This document shows, in pieces, positions 16,673 through 25,046 of a stretch of DNA of 64,000 nt. Each line of letters starts with the position of its first letter. Position 1 is the first letter of the stretch. Location of the stretch: the NCBI RefSeq assembly GCF_002939865.1, contig NZ_MDEE01000005.1, positions 1-64,000 of the forward strand. Reading direction: 5' to 3'. The DNA is from Xanthomonas dyei. Lineage in GTDB: Bacteria > Pseudomonadota > Gammaproteobacteria > Xanthomonadales > Xanthomonadaceae. The notes beneath the pieces are model-generated. The model saw only the letters and a program-made list of their open reading frames with translations. It was not told the DNA's origin and did not search any database. The translations under genes were made by a program, and so were the position numbers.

Positions 16673-17716
16673 ATGTCCGCAACACCGCTTGAGCGCATCA
16701 AGATCCTGGAGCCGCGTCATCCCAACCGCTCCACCGCCATCATCAATGGTCAGACCTCCGGCATCCTCAACTGGAACGACATTCCGTATCCGTCCTTCTA
16801 TCGGGCGTACAAGGAGCTGTCGACCAACTTCTGGATCCCCGACGAGGTGGACATGAAGGGCGACGCGCGCCAGTACAACGAGCTGTCGGCGCGCGAGAAG
16901 AATGCCTACGATTCGATCATCGGCTTGCTGGCCACGCTGGATTCGCCGCAGACGCGCTTCATCTACAACGTCGCCGAATACATCACCGACCCGGCCGCGC
17001 ATGCCAATGCCGCGATCATCGGCCAGCAGGAAGTGATCCATAACGAGAGCTACAGCTACGTGCTGGCCTCGATCACCGGCCTGGCCGATCAGAACCGCGT
17101 GTTCGAGCTGGCCCGCACGCACCCGACCATCATCAAGCGCAATGCGCCGATCATGGGCGCCTACGACGACTTCCTGCGCGACAAGACCGCCGAAACGCTG
17201 ATCCGCGCGCTGATCCAGTCCTCGATCCTGGAAGGCATCAACTTCTATTCCGGCTTTGCGTATTTCTACAATCTGGTCCGCCAGAACCGCATGACCGGCA
17301 CCGGCAAGATCATCAGCTTCATCAACCGCGATGAGCTGGCGCATTCCAAGTTCATCAGCGAGCTGATTCGCGCCATCATCGGCGAGAACCAGGCGCTGCA
17401 GGGCGACCAGCTTACCGACTACGTGCACAAGGCGTTCGAGCACGCGATCGATCTGGAAACGGTGTGGACCGCCGAAGTGCTGGACGGCATCGACGGCATC
17501 GACGTGGACGAGATGATCCGCTACGTGAAGTACCGCGCCAACAAGATGGCCGGCATGCTCGGCATCGAGAAGCTGTACGAAGGCGCCAACGACAACGTGA
17601 TGCCGTGGATCAAGGCCTACGCCGACAACTTCACCGAAACCAAGACCGACTTCTTCGAGATGCGCAATGCCTCGTACAAGAAGACCAATTCGGATAATGG
17701 GTTCGACGACCTCTGA
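16673..17716 (+). CDS. nrdB: ribonucleoside-diphosphate reductase class I, beta subunit
   Basis: A 347-residue ferritin-like small subunit that makes the tyrosyl radical for NrdA. The di-metal ligands are visible in order: Asp in TLDSPQ, Glu and His in QEVIHNESY, Glu in SSILEGINFY, and Glu and His in NRDELAHSKF. The Tyr of EVIHNESY occupies the place of the radical Tyr of standard class I proteins, so this is not a tyrosine-less subclass. The C-terminus FDDL is the docking tail for NrdA. It follows nrdA by 177 bp. Confidence 0.95.
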   Translation: MSATPLERIKILEPRHPNRSTAIINGQTSGILNWNDIPYPSFYRAYKELSTNFWIPDEVDMKGDARQYNELSAREKNAYDSIIGLLATLDSPQTRFIYNVAEYITDPAAHANAAIIGQQEVIHNESYSYVLASITGLADQNRVFELARTHPTIIKRNAPIMGAYDDFLRDKTAETLIRALIQSSILEGINFYSGFAYFYNLVRQNRMTGTGKIISFINRDELAHSKFISELIRAIIGENQALQGDQLTDYVHKAFEHAIDLETVWTAEVLDGIDGIDVDEMIRYVKYRANKMAGMLGIEKLYEGANDNVMPWIKAYADNFTETKTDFFEMRNASYKKTNSDNGFDDL

Positions 17717-17768
17717 GGCGGAACTATCAACACCTCTCTGTAATTTTACTCACAAGTACGGGGGCACC

Positions 17769-18605
17769 ATGAGCAAGCGATTGGATCCACGCATCTCGTC
17801 TAGTCGCATGCGACTGGGGGACCCGTACGCGCACATGGAAGAAATTGAGGAGTGCTGGCAAGCGGGCAATGACCAGGATAGGTATCGATTTGCGAGTTCG
17901 GATGGTAAGGCCTTCTCTACAAAGAAAAGTCATAGCTTTGAGTCGATAGAGGCACAGGCTAAAAAGTTGCAACGCGCGATTTGGAAGAAGCGGACAGATC
18001 TCGGGCTTAGCCAGAACGTGCACCCGATTGATGTCTTAGATCCGCAGCTTGCCGCTGAGCTTCTGGACTTCGACTTCACCCTTCATTCTAGTCTTGGTTG
18101 GATGATCAACGGCAGCCGCCAAGTTTCGGTCGCGGGCATGATTGATCAATCGACTCGATCCATCCAAATCGCAACGGATGCTGATCCGAGAGTCATGCGT
18201 TTCACTGCGGCTCATGAGATAGGCCACGCAATTCTTCATCCCGATCAAACAGAGCTACATCGGGATCAGCCGTTAGACGGAGTTCGGCAAGCACGCAATC
18301 GAACCGAACTTGAGGCAGACAAGTTCGCGACCTACTTTTTGCTGCCACAGAAACTTCTTACTGAAGAATTTAAGTCTCGCTTCCTGGGTGTTTTCGCCCT
18401 CGATGAGCAGACCGCCTTTGCTCTACTGAGCAAGCCTATTTCCAAAGTGATTGAAGCTCTTCCGACTCTCCGTCATGTCTCTAGAAAGCTTGCGAGTACG
18501 ACTTATTACAACGGCTACCACTTCGTATCGTTGTCGGAGTCTTTTGGAGTCAGCATCGAAGCAATGGCCATTCGCCTCGAAGAACTAAAGCTAGTTATTG
18601 AGTAA
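17769..18605 (+). CDS. ImmA/IrrE-family metallopeptidase-like protein
   Basis: A 278-residue protein with the zinc motif HEIGHAILH (about residue 150) and the downstream Glu in ELEADKFATYFLLP, typical of peptidase family M78 (ImmA/IrrE). These cytosolic proteases cleave phage-type or stress repressors. No helix-turn-helix is evident in the N-terminal half. Codon use and GC are lower than in the flanking nrd genes, which suggests acquisition. It lies between nrdB and the flavodoxin gene with 52 and 13 bp spacers, so it is probably co-transcribed. The start at 17769 has a GGGGG just upstream; the frame runs further back into nrdB. No matching XRE repressor is adjacent, so the target is unknown. 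Confidence 0.8.
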   Translation: MSKRLDPRISSSRMRLGDPYAHMEEIEECWQAGNDQDRYRFASSDGKAFSTKKSHSFESIEAQAKKLQRAIWKKRTDLGLSQNVHPIDVLDPQLAAELLDFDFTLHSSLGWMINGSRQVSVAGMIDQSTRSIQIATDADPRVMRFTAAHEIGHAILHPDQTELHRDQPLDGVRQARNRTELEADKFATYFLLPQKLLTEEFKSRFLGVFALDEQTAFALLSKPISKVIEALPTLRHVSRKLASTTYYNGYHFVSLSESFGVSIEAMAIRLEELKLVIE

Positions 18606-18618
18606 TTGCTTCTCCGAA

Positions 18619-19113
18619 ATGCGCATCCTCCTCGCCCACACTTCGCTCAGTGGCAACACCCGCGACGTTGCGCGCGCGATCCACGCGCGCTGCGAGGAAC
18701 TGGGGCACGAGGTAACCTGGATCGATGCCGATATCCAGACGCTGACGCAGGCGTGCCCTGATGGCGCCGAACACGATCTCTACATCCTCGGCAGCTGGAG
18801 CATCAACGCCGGGCGTACGCCGCCGGAGATGAAGCGCTTCATCGAGCAGCTCGTCAACGCGGTCGGCAAGCCGGAGCGCCTGGCGGTGTTCGGCACCGGC
18901 GAGACGCAATGGGGTGAGGAGAACTACTGCGGCGCCGCCCGGCGCATCGCCGCGTTCTTCGGCTCGCGCTATCCGCGGCTGGAGATCGAACAAATGCCCC
19001 ACGGCGAACGCGACGCCACCAAGATCCAACACTGGACCGACACCATTCTTGCTCTTACCGACACACCGTTCGAGAACACCTCCCATGCAAACGCTCCACG
19101 CCTCCACCCCTGA
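18619..19113 (+). CDS. flavodoxin-family protein
   Basis: A 164-residue single-domain FMN protein. The phosphate-binding loop is HTSLSGNTRDVA near the N-terminus, the second loop is LGSWSINAGRTP, and the third is FGTGETQWGEENYCGA. Its place after nrdAB and before a thioredoxin-like gene suggests a role in supplying electrons to or activating the ribonucleotide reductase, as NrdI does for class Ib enzymes, although its sequence is an ordinary flavodoxin and not clearly NrdI. The ATG at 18619 is preferred to one at 18598. Its 3' end overlaps the next gene by 29 bp. Confidence 0.8.
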   Translation: MRILLAHTSLSGNTRDVARAIHARCEELGHEVTWIDADIQTLTQACPDGAEHDLYILGSWSINAGRTPPEMKRFIEQLVNAVGKPERLAVFGTGETQWGEENYCGAARRIAAFFGSRYPRLEIEQMPHGERDATKIQHWTDTILALTDTPFENTSHANAPRLHP

Positions 19114-19411
19114 CGACTACGTCGCCGCTCTTGCTGCGCATCCGCGCTTGCTGGTCGACTACTACAAGGACAATTGCCCGGGCTGCAAGATGCTCGACAT
19201 GTCGCTGACCAAGTTCGCCGCGAGCGAGGACGCCGCAGGCGTCGCACTGCTCAAGGTCAAGCTGGAAGTGGTTGGCGAGGAGTTCTTCCGCAGCCTGGGA
19301 TTGCGGCAGACGCCGACCTTGGCATTGTTCAAGGACGGCGCCGAAGTGACGCGTCTGCCCGGCTTCCAGTCGCCGGCGCAGGTTGAAGCGGCGGTCCGCA
19401 GCGGCCTGTGA
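19085..19411 (+). CDS. thioredoxin-like protein (CPGC active site)
   Basis: A 108-residue thioredoxin-fold protein with the active site CPGC in YYKDNCPGCKMLD, and the cis-Pro in RQTPTLALF. The dipeptide differs from the CGPC of Trx1 and from the usual NrdH CxxC. It overlaps the flavodoxin gene, and the run nrdA-nrdB-immA-flavodoxin-this gene makes it a plausible dedicated reductant for NrdA. That role is inferred from context only. Confidence 0.85.
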   Translation: MQTLHASTPDDYVAALAAHPRLLVDYYKDNCPGCKMLDMSLTKFAASEDAAGVALLKVKLEVVGEEFFRSLGLRQTPTLALFKDGAEVTRLPGFQSPAQVEAAVRSGL

Positions 19412-19448
19412 TGGCGACGGGCGCCCGGTCGATGCGAGGCGCCCGGCG

Positions 19449-19901
19449 ATGAACACGACCGTCACCATCGTCGCCTGGAGCTTCCTGCTGGCGGGGCTGG
19501 GGTTGTTGACCGGTGCGGCGCTGTTGCCGGATCAGGCGCGCTGGATCCTGTTACTGCTGGGCGTGGCGTTCGGCGGCGTGGGGGGCGGCATCCTTGGCTA
19601 TCGCGGATGGCATGCGCGGCGTGCTGCGTGGTTGCGCCGGCATGGCACGGTGGTGGAAGCGCGCTTCGTGTGCATCGAACACAATGCGTCTTTGCAGGTC
19701 AACGGTGTGCACCCGTTCCGTATCCTGGCCCAACGCCACGACCGCACGCACACCACCTTGACCGAGTATCGCAGCGATAACCTGTGGACCGATCCGCAGC
19801 CGTTCCTCACCGATGGGCAACCGCTGCGCATCTTCGTCGATCCGCAGCGTCCGGCGCGCTACCACATGGACCTGAGTTTCCTGCCGACGCTGCGCAGCTG
19901 A
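19449..19901 (+). CDS. DUF3592-like small membrane protein
   Basis: A 150-residue protein with two N-terminal transmembrane segments (about 5-25 and 32-52) and a C-terminal soluble beta domain of the DUF3592 kind (HGTVVEARFVCIEHN, GVHPFRI, QPLRIFVDPQRPARYHMDL). The function of the family is unknown. It begins 37 bp after the thioredoxin-like gene and may be part of the same transcript. The ATG at 19449 gives the predicted first membrane helix directly. Confidence 0.7.
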   Translation: MNTTVTIVAWSFLLAGLGLLTGAALLPDQARWILLLLGVAFGGVGGGILGYRGWHARRAAWLRRHGTVVEARFVCIEHNASLQVNGVHPFRILAQRHDRTHTTLTEYRSDNLWTDPQPFLTDGQPLRIFVDPQRPARYHMDLSFLPTLRS

Positions 19902-19938
19902 TCGGGCTGGCTTTTCTTCCTTTTCCGGTACCGCCTTC

Positions 19939-20346
19939 ATGACCAGCGCCACACCCGTTCCGCCGACCGAAGTGCGCATGGTCGAAATCGTGTTCCCCAA
20001 CCACACCAATCACATGGGCACGCTGTTCGGCGGGCAGGCGTTGGCGTGGATGGACAAGGCCGCGTTTCTGGCCGCCTCGCGCTATGCGCGGCGTGCGGTG
20101 GTGACCGCGCGCTCGGACCAGGTGGATTTCAAGCTGCCGATCCGCCAGGGCCAGATGGTGGAAACCATCGCGCGGGTGGTGTCGGTGGGGCGCAGCTCGA
20201 TCAAGGTGGAAGTGGAACTGATTGCCGAAGACCTGCTCAGCGGCGCGCGCGAGCTGTGCACCCGTGGCCACTTCGTCATGATCGCGCTCGGTGACGATGG
20301 CAAGCCGACGATGGTGCCGCCGTTGCCAGCTGCTGGCGCTAGCTGA
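19939..20346 (+). CDS. acyl-CoA thioesterase (hotdog fold, YciA-like)
   Basis: A 135-residue single hotdog domain: FPNHTNHMGTLFGGQALAWMDKAA carries the catalytic Asn-x-x-x-x-Gly-Gly and Asp positions of the acyl-CoA hydrolase family, followed by RSDQVDFKLPIRQG and the ELCTRGHFVMIAL strand. It would hydrolyse acyl-CoA esters in the cytosol. Its position after the DUF3592 gene suggests the same orientation but no functional link to the nrd genes is apparent. Confidence 0.85.
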   Translation: MTSATPVPPTEVRMVEIVFPNHTNHMGTLFGGQALAWMDKAAFLAASRYARRAVVTARSDQVDFKLPIRQGQMVETIARVVSVGRSSIKVEVELIAEDLLSGARELCTRGHFVMIALGDDGKPTMVPPLPAAGAS

Positions 20347-20469
20347 TCAGGACCGGCGCGGTCACAGCGTCGTGAGCATTCGTCAGCTGCGGGTGGCAAT
20401 GGAGCGCGCACCCAGCACTCGCCACCACCATCCCCGCTCGATGATTGCGCAGTTGCCAGATCGCCGCTG

Positions 20470-20985
20470 TTATTCCTCGACCTCGCGGTCTTCGCGCTTG
20501 GTTTCTTCCATCGCTTCGGGTTCCAGCTCTTCGGCGCTGCGATTGAGTTTGACGAACACGCCCCAGGCGATCAGCAACAGCGCCGCGCACAGGCCGACGG
20601 CGGCGGCATACGGCAGCTTGGCCGGGTCGTCGTGCATCAGCTCGAAGATCGACACCAGCGTTTCGATCGCCAACGCGATCACGATCACCACGAAGAACCG
20701 CGACAGGTAACGCCGCACGCGCGTGGGGCCGCTGACCTTGACGTCGCGCAGGATCTCTTCTTCGAAGATGGTCTGGCCCAGTTCCAGGGTCACCAGCGCC
20801 ACGGTGAGCAGGCCGATGGCTTCCAGCACCACGTTGAAGCGGTCGCGCACCACCATGTCGCCACCCGGGGTGAAGCCATGCCACAACTCCAAGCCGGCCA
20901 TCCCCACCAGTCCCGCCGCGCACAGCACGAAAAACGCCAGGATCACGAAGTGACCGGCACGGAACAGGTGGCTGAGCAGCTTCAT
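20470..20985 (-). CDS. conserved four-helix membrane protein
   Basis: A 171-residue protein with about four transmembrane helices (10-30, 50-70, 90-110 and 125-145) and an acidic, charged C-terminus (EELEPEAMEETKREDREVEE). The helix LLTVALVTLELGQTIFEEE has a vague likeness to the PsiE family of phosphate-starvation membrane proteins, but this is not a firm assignment. The ATG at 20985 was chosen because it starts just before the first helix; an upstream ATG adds a Pro-rich non-conserved stretch. It is convergent with the thioesterase gene. Confidence 0.65.
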   Translation of the reverse strand: MKLLSHLFRAGHFVILAFFVLCAAGLVGMAGLELWHGFTPGGDMVVRDRFNVVLEAIGLLTVALVTLELGQTIFEEEILRDVKVSGPTRVRRYLSRFFVVIVIALAIETLVSIFELMHDDPAKLPYAAAVGLCAALLLIAWGVFVKLNRSAEELEPEAMEETKREDREVEE

Positions 20986-21089
20986 GGCAGGCGACGCGGG
21001 CGGTGGGACGCAGAGCATCATGGGCACCGCGTCGTGATGGCGCGAAGGCTGCGCCAACCCGGCGCGCCCTCATCCGGCGCGTTGCGCCA

Positions 21090-21256
21090 CCTTCTCCCGC
21101 AAGCGGGAGAAGGGAAGTGCTAGAGCAGCGAGGTGTAGCTCCCGCGTGCGGCAGAAGGGACGTGCCGGAGCAACTGGAGACGCAGGCCATCGGCCCAGTG
21201 CCGTGTAGCGACCGGCATTCTTGGTCCCGCTCCCTTCCCCCGCCTGCGGGGGAAGG
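21090..21256. repeat. two REP-like hairpins between membrane protein and panE
   Basis: CCTTCTCCCGC-AA-GCGGGAGAAGG at 21090-21113 and CCTTCCCCCGC-CT-GCGGGGGAAGG at 21233-21256. They belong to the same palindrome family as 42590-42612, 42758-42778 and 51954-51976. The neighbouring text CCCTCATCCGGCGC also recurs (reverse complement near 42790). The 336-bp interval 20986-21321 contains nothing else recognisable. Confidence 0.65.
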
Positions 21257-21321
21257 TGCCCGAAGGGCGGATGGGGGGACGGCGCACATGCGCAGCCCGC
21301 GCACCGTTGCCTGCCACCTTC

Positions 21322-22260
21322 TCAGCTATGCCGCAGCACCTGATACGCCTGTAGATGCACATTGGCGGCCATTAGCAGCGGTCCATTGCGACCGGTCTCG
21401 CGCACGCGCTTGAGCATGTCGCCAACGATCTGCGCTGCTTCCACCTCCTGGCCGGCTTCCAGGTCGCGCAGCATCGACGCCTTCAACGGCGAGTCCACCT
21501 GCAACAACGTCTGCAACGCCTTGGCGCGTGCGCCTTCCGGAATCGGTTGTCCGGCCGCATCGGCCGCCCACAGACATTCGTTGTACAGGCCGTTGATCAA
21601 CGCTCGCCCGTCGTCGGTGGCCACGATCGCGCCGATCGGGGCGCGCATCAGGCAGGTAGCCGCCGCCAGCGCAGTGAGGAAGCTGTACTTGATCCACTGC
21701 TCCTGCGCGATCTGCGTACTGGCCACATGATCGATACCCGCCTGCGTGCACGCTGCGGCAAACGCCTGCACGCGCGCCGAGTCTGCGCTGCCATCGCGCT
21801 CGCCAAAGGTGAGCGCCGCCGGCTTGCCCAGATGCAGGATCTCGCCATGCTCGCCCTTGGTCGCGCTGATGAAGCACAGCCCGCCCAGCACCCGCGCCGC
21901 GCCGAAGCGCTCGTCCAGCGCCGCGTAATGGCGCAGGCCGTTGAGGATCGGCAGCACCGTGGTGTGCTCGCCCACGGCCGGTGCAATCGCATCGAGCGCG
22001 CTGTCCAGGTCGTAAGCCTTGCAGCTGAGGATCACCAGGTCGAACGGCTGCTGCGCCACCAGCGCCGGCAAGGCAGCGGCGGTGACATGCGCCACCTGCA
22101 GATCCGCATCGCCCAGCGGGCTGCGGATGCGCAATCCCTCGGCCTGCAACTGCGCCGCCCGCGCATCGCGCACCAGGAAGGTGACGTCCACGCCGGCCTG
22201 CGCCAGCCGTCCGCCGAAATAGCCGCCGGTGCCGCCAGCGCCAAGGATGAGGATATGCAT
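21322..22260 (-). CDS. panE: 2-dehydropantoate 2-reductase (ketopantoate reductase)
   Basis: A 312-residue NADPH-dependent enzyme of pantothenate synthesis, reducing ketopantoate to pantoate. The Rossmann motif GAGGTGGYFGGRLA is at residue 7, SCKAYDLDSAL follows at the cofactor site, and the catalytic Lys is in EQWIKYSFLTALAA. The conserved SMLRDLEAGQEVEAAQIVGD segment is near residue 245. Start ATG 22260 has GGAG 7 nt upstream. Paralogues of this family (ApbA/PanE) act on other 2-oxoacids, so the exact substrate is not certain. Confidence 0.88.
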   Translation of the reverse strand: MHILILGAGGTGGYFGGRLAQAGVDVTFLVRDARAAQLQAEGLRIRSPLGDADLQVAHVTAAALPALVAQQPFDLVILSCKAYDLDSALDAIAPAVGEHTTVLPILNGLRHYAALDERFGAARVLGGLCFISATKGEHGEILHLGKPAALTFGERDGSADSARVQAFAAACTQAGIDHVASTQIAQEQWIKYSFLTALAAATCLMRAPIGAIVATDDGRALINGLYNECLWAADAAGQPIPEGARAKALQTLLQVDSPLKASMLRDLEAGQEVEAAQIVGDMLKRVRETGRNGPLLMAANVHLQAYQVLRHS

Positions 22261-22261
22261 C

Positions 22262-22381
22262 AAAATCTCCGTTCAGCTTGATGGTTGGAGCGTGTCAGGG
22301 CAGGGTGGTAAAATCCCAACCGGATCGGGGATTCTCGGTCGGCATCAGGCTCTGGCGGAATCGCCGGAGCCTTTTGTTTTT
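22262..22381 (+). ncRNA. candidate small RNA with a Rho-independent terminator
   Basis: On the plus strand, between the divergently placed panE start and the DUF3800 stop, about 115 bp end in a canonical terminator. GGTTGG (22283-22288) can pair with CCAACC upstream of the terminator, giving a compact fold. No open frame uses this strand and no plus-strand gene precedes it. The promoter would lie in or near the panE start; none was clearly seen. It would be antisense to the panE 5' untranslated region. Confidence 0.35.
22347..22381 (+). terminator. Rho-independent terminator on the plus strand
   Basis: AGGCTCTGGCG, loop GAAT, then CGCCGGAGCCT (11-bp stem with one G-T pair), followed by TTTGTTTTT. 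The T-run lies only on the plus-strand side and covers the stop codon of the minus-strand DUF3800 gene. Confidence 0.75.
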
Positions 22382-23138
22382 ACGGGTAGCACTTCAACCC
22401 GTAGCCGAGATAACGGCCAGATGCATCCTTGTCTAGCTTCTGCTCGATGACATCCCACGCGCGATTGGGTTGGTCGGGCCGCAACTGCCGCATGCCGATT
22501 GGACGTGCGACCAGATCAACCAGCTGCAGTCCGATCGCGTTGCTTTTCTTGTCGCAGATCACCGGATCGAATGGCAGTTCGACACCAGAAAAATTGTCGC
22601 CGCCGCAAATCCGGCGAAATGCCAATTCCAGGTCCTGATCTTCGTTATGTCCACGCGCCTCGCACAGCACGTGCGTGATCAACGGCGCGCCGCGTTGCGC
22701 AACCTGGCCCTGCTTGCTGAGCTTGTAGTACATCCGCTCAAGGCAGAAACGCATCGAGATTTCGTACGGATTTTCGCCGCGCTGGCGATGCTGGCGATCC
22801 TGAAGACGACGTTTGTCGATGACAGCGGCAAAAACCGTCATCGGCGCGGAGGCCAATGCATCGGTCAGAGCATCGATAAACGCCTGCTTCTTGTCGCGAT
22901 CACGCAACAGCGAAAACGGCCCGATATCCCGGCGTATCTCACGTTCGTGCAGCACCACGGCATCGTGGCCGAACGTCGCAAACTTGATCCGTTGAATCGC
23001 CGGTACCACTGCAGCCATGTAATCGCGTTTACTGATCAGGCAGCAAGACAGCACGAACAACGGGAAGGCCGAATCGATGTTGGCCATCCCATGGTCACCG
23101 CTCTCATCCACGAACACGATGTAGTCGCTGAACTGCAC
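22380..23138 (-). CDS. DUF3800 domain protein
   Basis: A 252-residue protein of the DUF3800 type, a predicted RNase H-like fold. The acidic N-terminal motif DYIVFVDESGDHG and later acidic/His residues, ending in the LQLVDLVARPI segment, are the family marks. Members are often near mobile or defence genes, but function is unproven. The GTG at 23138 is favoured because GGAG lies 6 nt upstream, within the end of the permease gene; the frame is open far upstream through the permease gene and that extension is not real. It begins 2 bp after the permease stop, so it is probably in the same transcript. Confidence 0.75.
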   Translation of the reverse strand: MQFSDYIVFVDESGDHGMANIDSAFPLFVLSCCLISKRDYMAAVVPAIQRIKFATFGHDAVVLHEREIRRDIGPFSLLRDRDKKQAFIDALTDALASAPMTVFAAVIDKRRLQDRQHRQRGENPYEISMRFCLERMYYKLSKQGQVAQRGAPLITHVLCEARGHNEDQDLELAFRRICGGDNFSGVELPFDPVICDKKSNAIGLQLVDLVARPIGMRQLRPDQPNRAWDVIEQKLDKDASGRYLGYGLKCYP

Positions 23139-23140
23139 TC

Positions 23141-23953
23141 TCAGCTCCGCAACCCCACGCCACGGCGCAGCAGCCACAGCGCCAGCGCGCTGAGTACCGC
23201 GACAAAGCCCAGCATCAGCGCGTAGGCCACCCAGATCGGCACGTCGGAGCTGCCGAGCAGGCCGTAGCGGAAGGCGTTGACCATGTAGAAGATCGGGTTG
23301 GCATGCGTGGCCGCCTCGGCCCAGCCGGGCAGCAACTTCACCGAATAGAACACGCCGCCCAGGTAGGTCAGCGGGGTCAGGATGAAGGTGGGCACGATCG
23401 CCACGTCGTCGAACTTCTTGGCGTATACCGCGTTGACGAAGCCGGCCAGCGAAAAGATGATCGCGCCCAGCAGCACGGTGGTCAGCGTCACCAACGGATG
23501 CGGGATGCGCACGTGGGTGAAGAACATGGCGATGACCAGCACCAGCGCACCGACCATCACCCCGCGCAGCACCGCGCCGGACACATAACCCCACAGGATC
23601 ACCCAGTTGGGCATCGGGCTGACCAGCAGCTCTTCCACATGGCGGCCGAACTTGGCGCCGAAGAAGCTCGATGAAATGTTGCCGTAGCTGTTCTGGATCA
23701 CGCTCATCATCACCAGGCCGGGCACGATGAACTGCATGTAGGTGTAGCCGCCCATGTCGCCCACGCGCGAGCCGATCAGCCCGCCGAAGATCAAAAAGTA
23801 CAGCGTCATGGTGATGGCTGGCGGCACCAGGGTCTGGCCCCAGATGCGCAGGATGCGCTGCACTTCGCGGCGCACGATGGTGCCTAGCGCGATCCAGTTG
23901 CGTTGGCGGGGTGTTGCGGGAACAGCGGACATCGAAGGCTCCGGGAAACTCAT
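23141..23953 (-). CDS. yadH: ABC-2 type exporter permease (YadH-like)
   Basis: A 270-residue inner-membrane permease with six transmembrane helices. The ABC-2 signatures are the N-terminal amphipathic RREVQRILRIWGQ segment, NSYGNISSSFFGAKFGRHVEELLVSPMP, and the TFILTPLTYLGGVFYSVKLLP loop near the C-terminus. Its ATG overlaps the stop of the ATPase gene by 4 bp. With the ATPase it forms a complete exporter; the substrate is unknown. Confidence 0.9.
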   Translation of the reverse strand: MSFPEPSMSAVPATPRQRNWIALGTIVRREVQRILRIWGQTLVPPAITMTLYFLIFGGLIGSRVGDMGGYTYMQFIVPGLVMMSVIQNSYGNISSSFFGAKFGRHVEELLVSPMPNWVILWGYVSGAVLRGVMVGALVLVIAMFFTHVRIPHPLVTLTTVLLGAIIFSLAGFVNAVYAKKFDDVAIVPTFILTPLTYLGGVFYSVKLLPGWAEAATHANPIFYMVNAFRYGLLGSSDVPIWVAYALMLGFVAVLSALALWLLRRGVGLRS

Positions 23954-24945
23954 GGGTGACCTGCCGGGCGCACGGGCGCCGCTGCAGCAGGAGCCGGGTC
24001 GGCGAGGGTCTCACCGGGGCCGGTCAAACGAACGAACAATTCTTCCAGCCGGTTGCTCTTGGTGCGCATCGAACGCACCCGGATGCCGGCATCGCCTAGC
24101 GCGGCGAACACGCGGTTGAGGTCCATCGCGCGCGGCATGTCCAGATCCAGCGTGTGGCTGTCGATGGCGGTGAGCGTGGTGCCTTCGATCGCCGGCAGCT
24201 GCGTGGGCAGGTCGCCGTCGATATCGAACAGAAAACCTTCCACGTCGAGCTTGGCCAGCAGCTCGCGCATCGGCCCCTGGGTGACGATCTGGCCGTGGTT
24301 GATGATGGCCAGGTTGCGGCACAGGTGCTCGGCTTCTTCCAGGTAATGCGTGGTCAGGATGATGGTGGTGCCGGCGGCGTTGATCTCTTTCAGCACGCGC
24401 CACATGTCGCGGCGGATCTCGATATCCACGCCGGCGGTGGGCTCGTCCAGGATCAGCAGCCGCGGCTGGGTCATCATGGCGCGGGCGATCATCAACCGCC
24501 GTTTCATGCCGCCGGACAGCGTGCGACTCATCACCTGGGCCTTTTCCCACAGGTGCGCGCGGCGCAGCTCCACTTCGGCCAGACGCTCGGCTTCCGCACG
24601 CGGCATGCCGTAGAAACCGGCGTAGTTGACCAGGATGTCGAAGGGCTTTTCGAACAGGTTGAAGTTGACTTCCTGCGGCACCAGGCCGATCAGGCGCATC
24701 GCCTCGCTGCGATGGGCGACCAGATCGGTGCCGAACACTTCCACCTGCCCGCCGGACAGGTTCACCAGCGAGCTGATGATGCCGATCAAGGTGGACTTGC
24801 CCGCGCCATTGGGGCCGAGCAGGGCGAAGAAGTCGCCCGGAACCACGTCCAGCGACACGCCCTTGAGCGCCTGGGTGCCGTTGTCGTAGGTCTTGCGCAG
24901 ATCGCACACGCGCAAGGCGGGCGCACTGGGAGAGGGTGAATTCAA
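23950..24945 (-). CDS. yadG: ABC exporter ATP-binding protein (YadG-like)
   Basis: A 331-residue ATPase with Walker A GPNGAGKST (about residue 45), the Q-loop PQEVNFN, the signature TLSGGMKRRLMIARAM, Walker B LLILDEPTAGVD and the H-loop TTHYLEE. A C-terminal extension of about 90 residues is Ala/Pro-rich at its end. The start codon is TTG at 24945; AAGGA lies 5 nt upstream and no ATG is better placed. Confidence 0.92.
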   Translation of the reverse strand: MNSPSPSAPALRVCDLRKTYDNGTQALKGVSLDVVPGDFFALLGPNGAGKSTLIGIISSLVNLSGGQVEVFGTDLVAHRSEAMRLIGLVPQEVNFNLFEKPFDILVNYAGFYGMPRAEAERLAEVELRRAHLWEKAQVMSRTLSGGMKRRLMIARAMMTQPRLLILDEPTAGVDIEIRRDMWRVLKEINAAGTTIILTTHYLEEAEHLCRNLAIINHGQIVTQGPMRELLAKLDVEGFLFDIDGDLPTQLPAIEGTTLTAIDSHTLDLDMPRAMDLNRVFAALGDAGIRVRSMRTKSNRLEELFVRLTGPGETLADPAPAAAAPVRPAGHP

Positions 24946-25046
24946 GATGGTCCTTCGCGCCAGGATGCCGGCGCAGCGAGTTGCAGACCGTTATTATAGA
25001 AGCCCGTGGGGGTTCGCCCCGATCACAGACTGTCCCAAATACGTTC

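Noticed and set aside
14039-17443. A very long open frame (1134 codons) on the minus strand across nrdA-nrdB
   Set aside because: It is exactly opposite two clearly real genes and its translation is low-complexity His/Gly/Val-rich, the usual product of GC-rich antisense.
22380-24014. A single 544-codon frame running through the permease and DUF3800 genes
   Set aside because: The upstream half is out of frame with the real permease gene and is Arg/His-rich; the real DUF3800 start is the GTG at 23138 with its own ribosome site.
24981-25000. A promoter TTGCAG and TTATAG before the ferredoxin-NADP reductase-like gene
   Set aside because: The spacing between the elements is far too short for sigma-70; only the AT-rich stretch itself is real.
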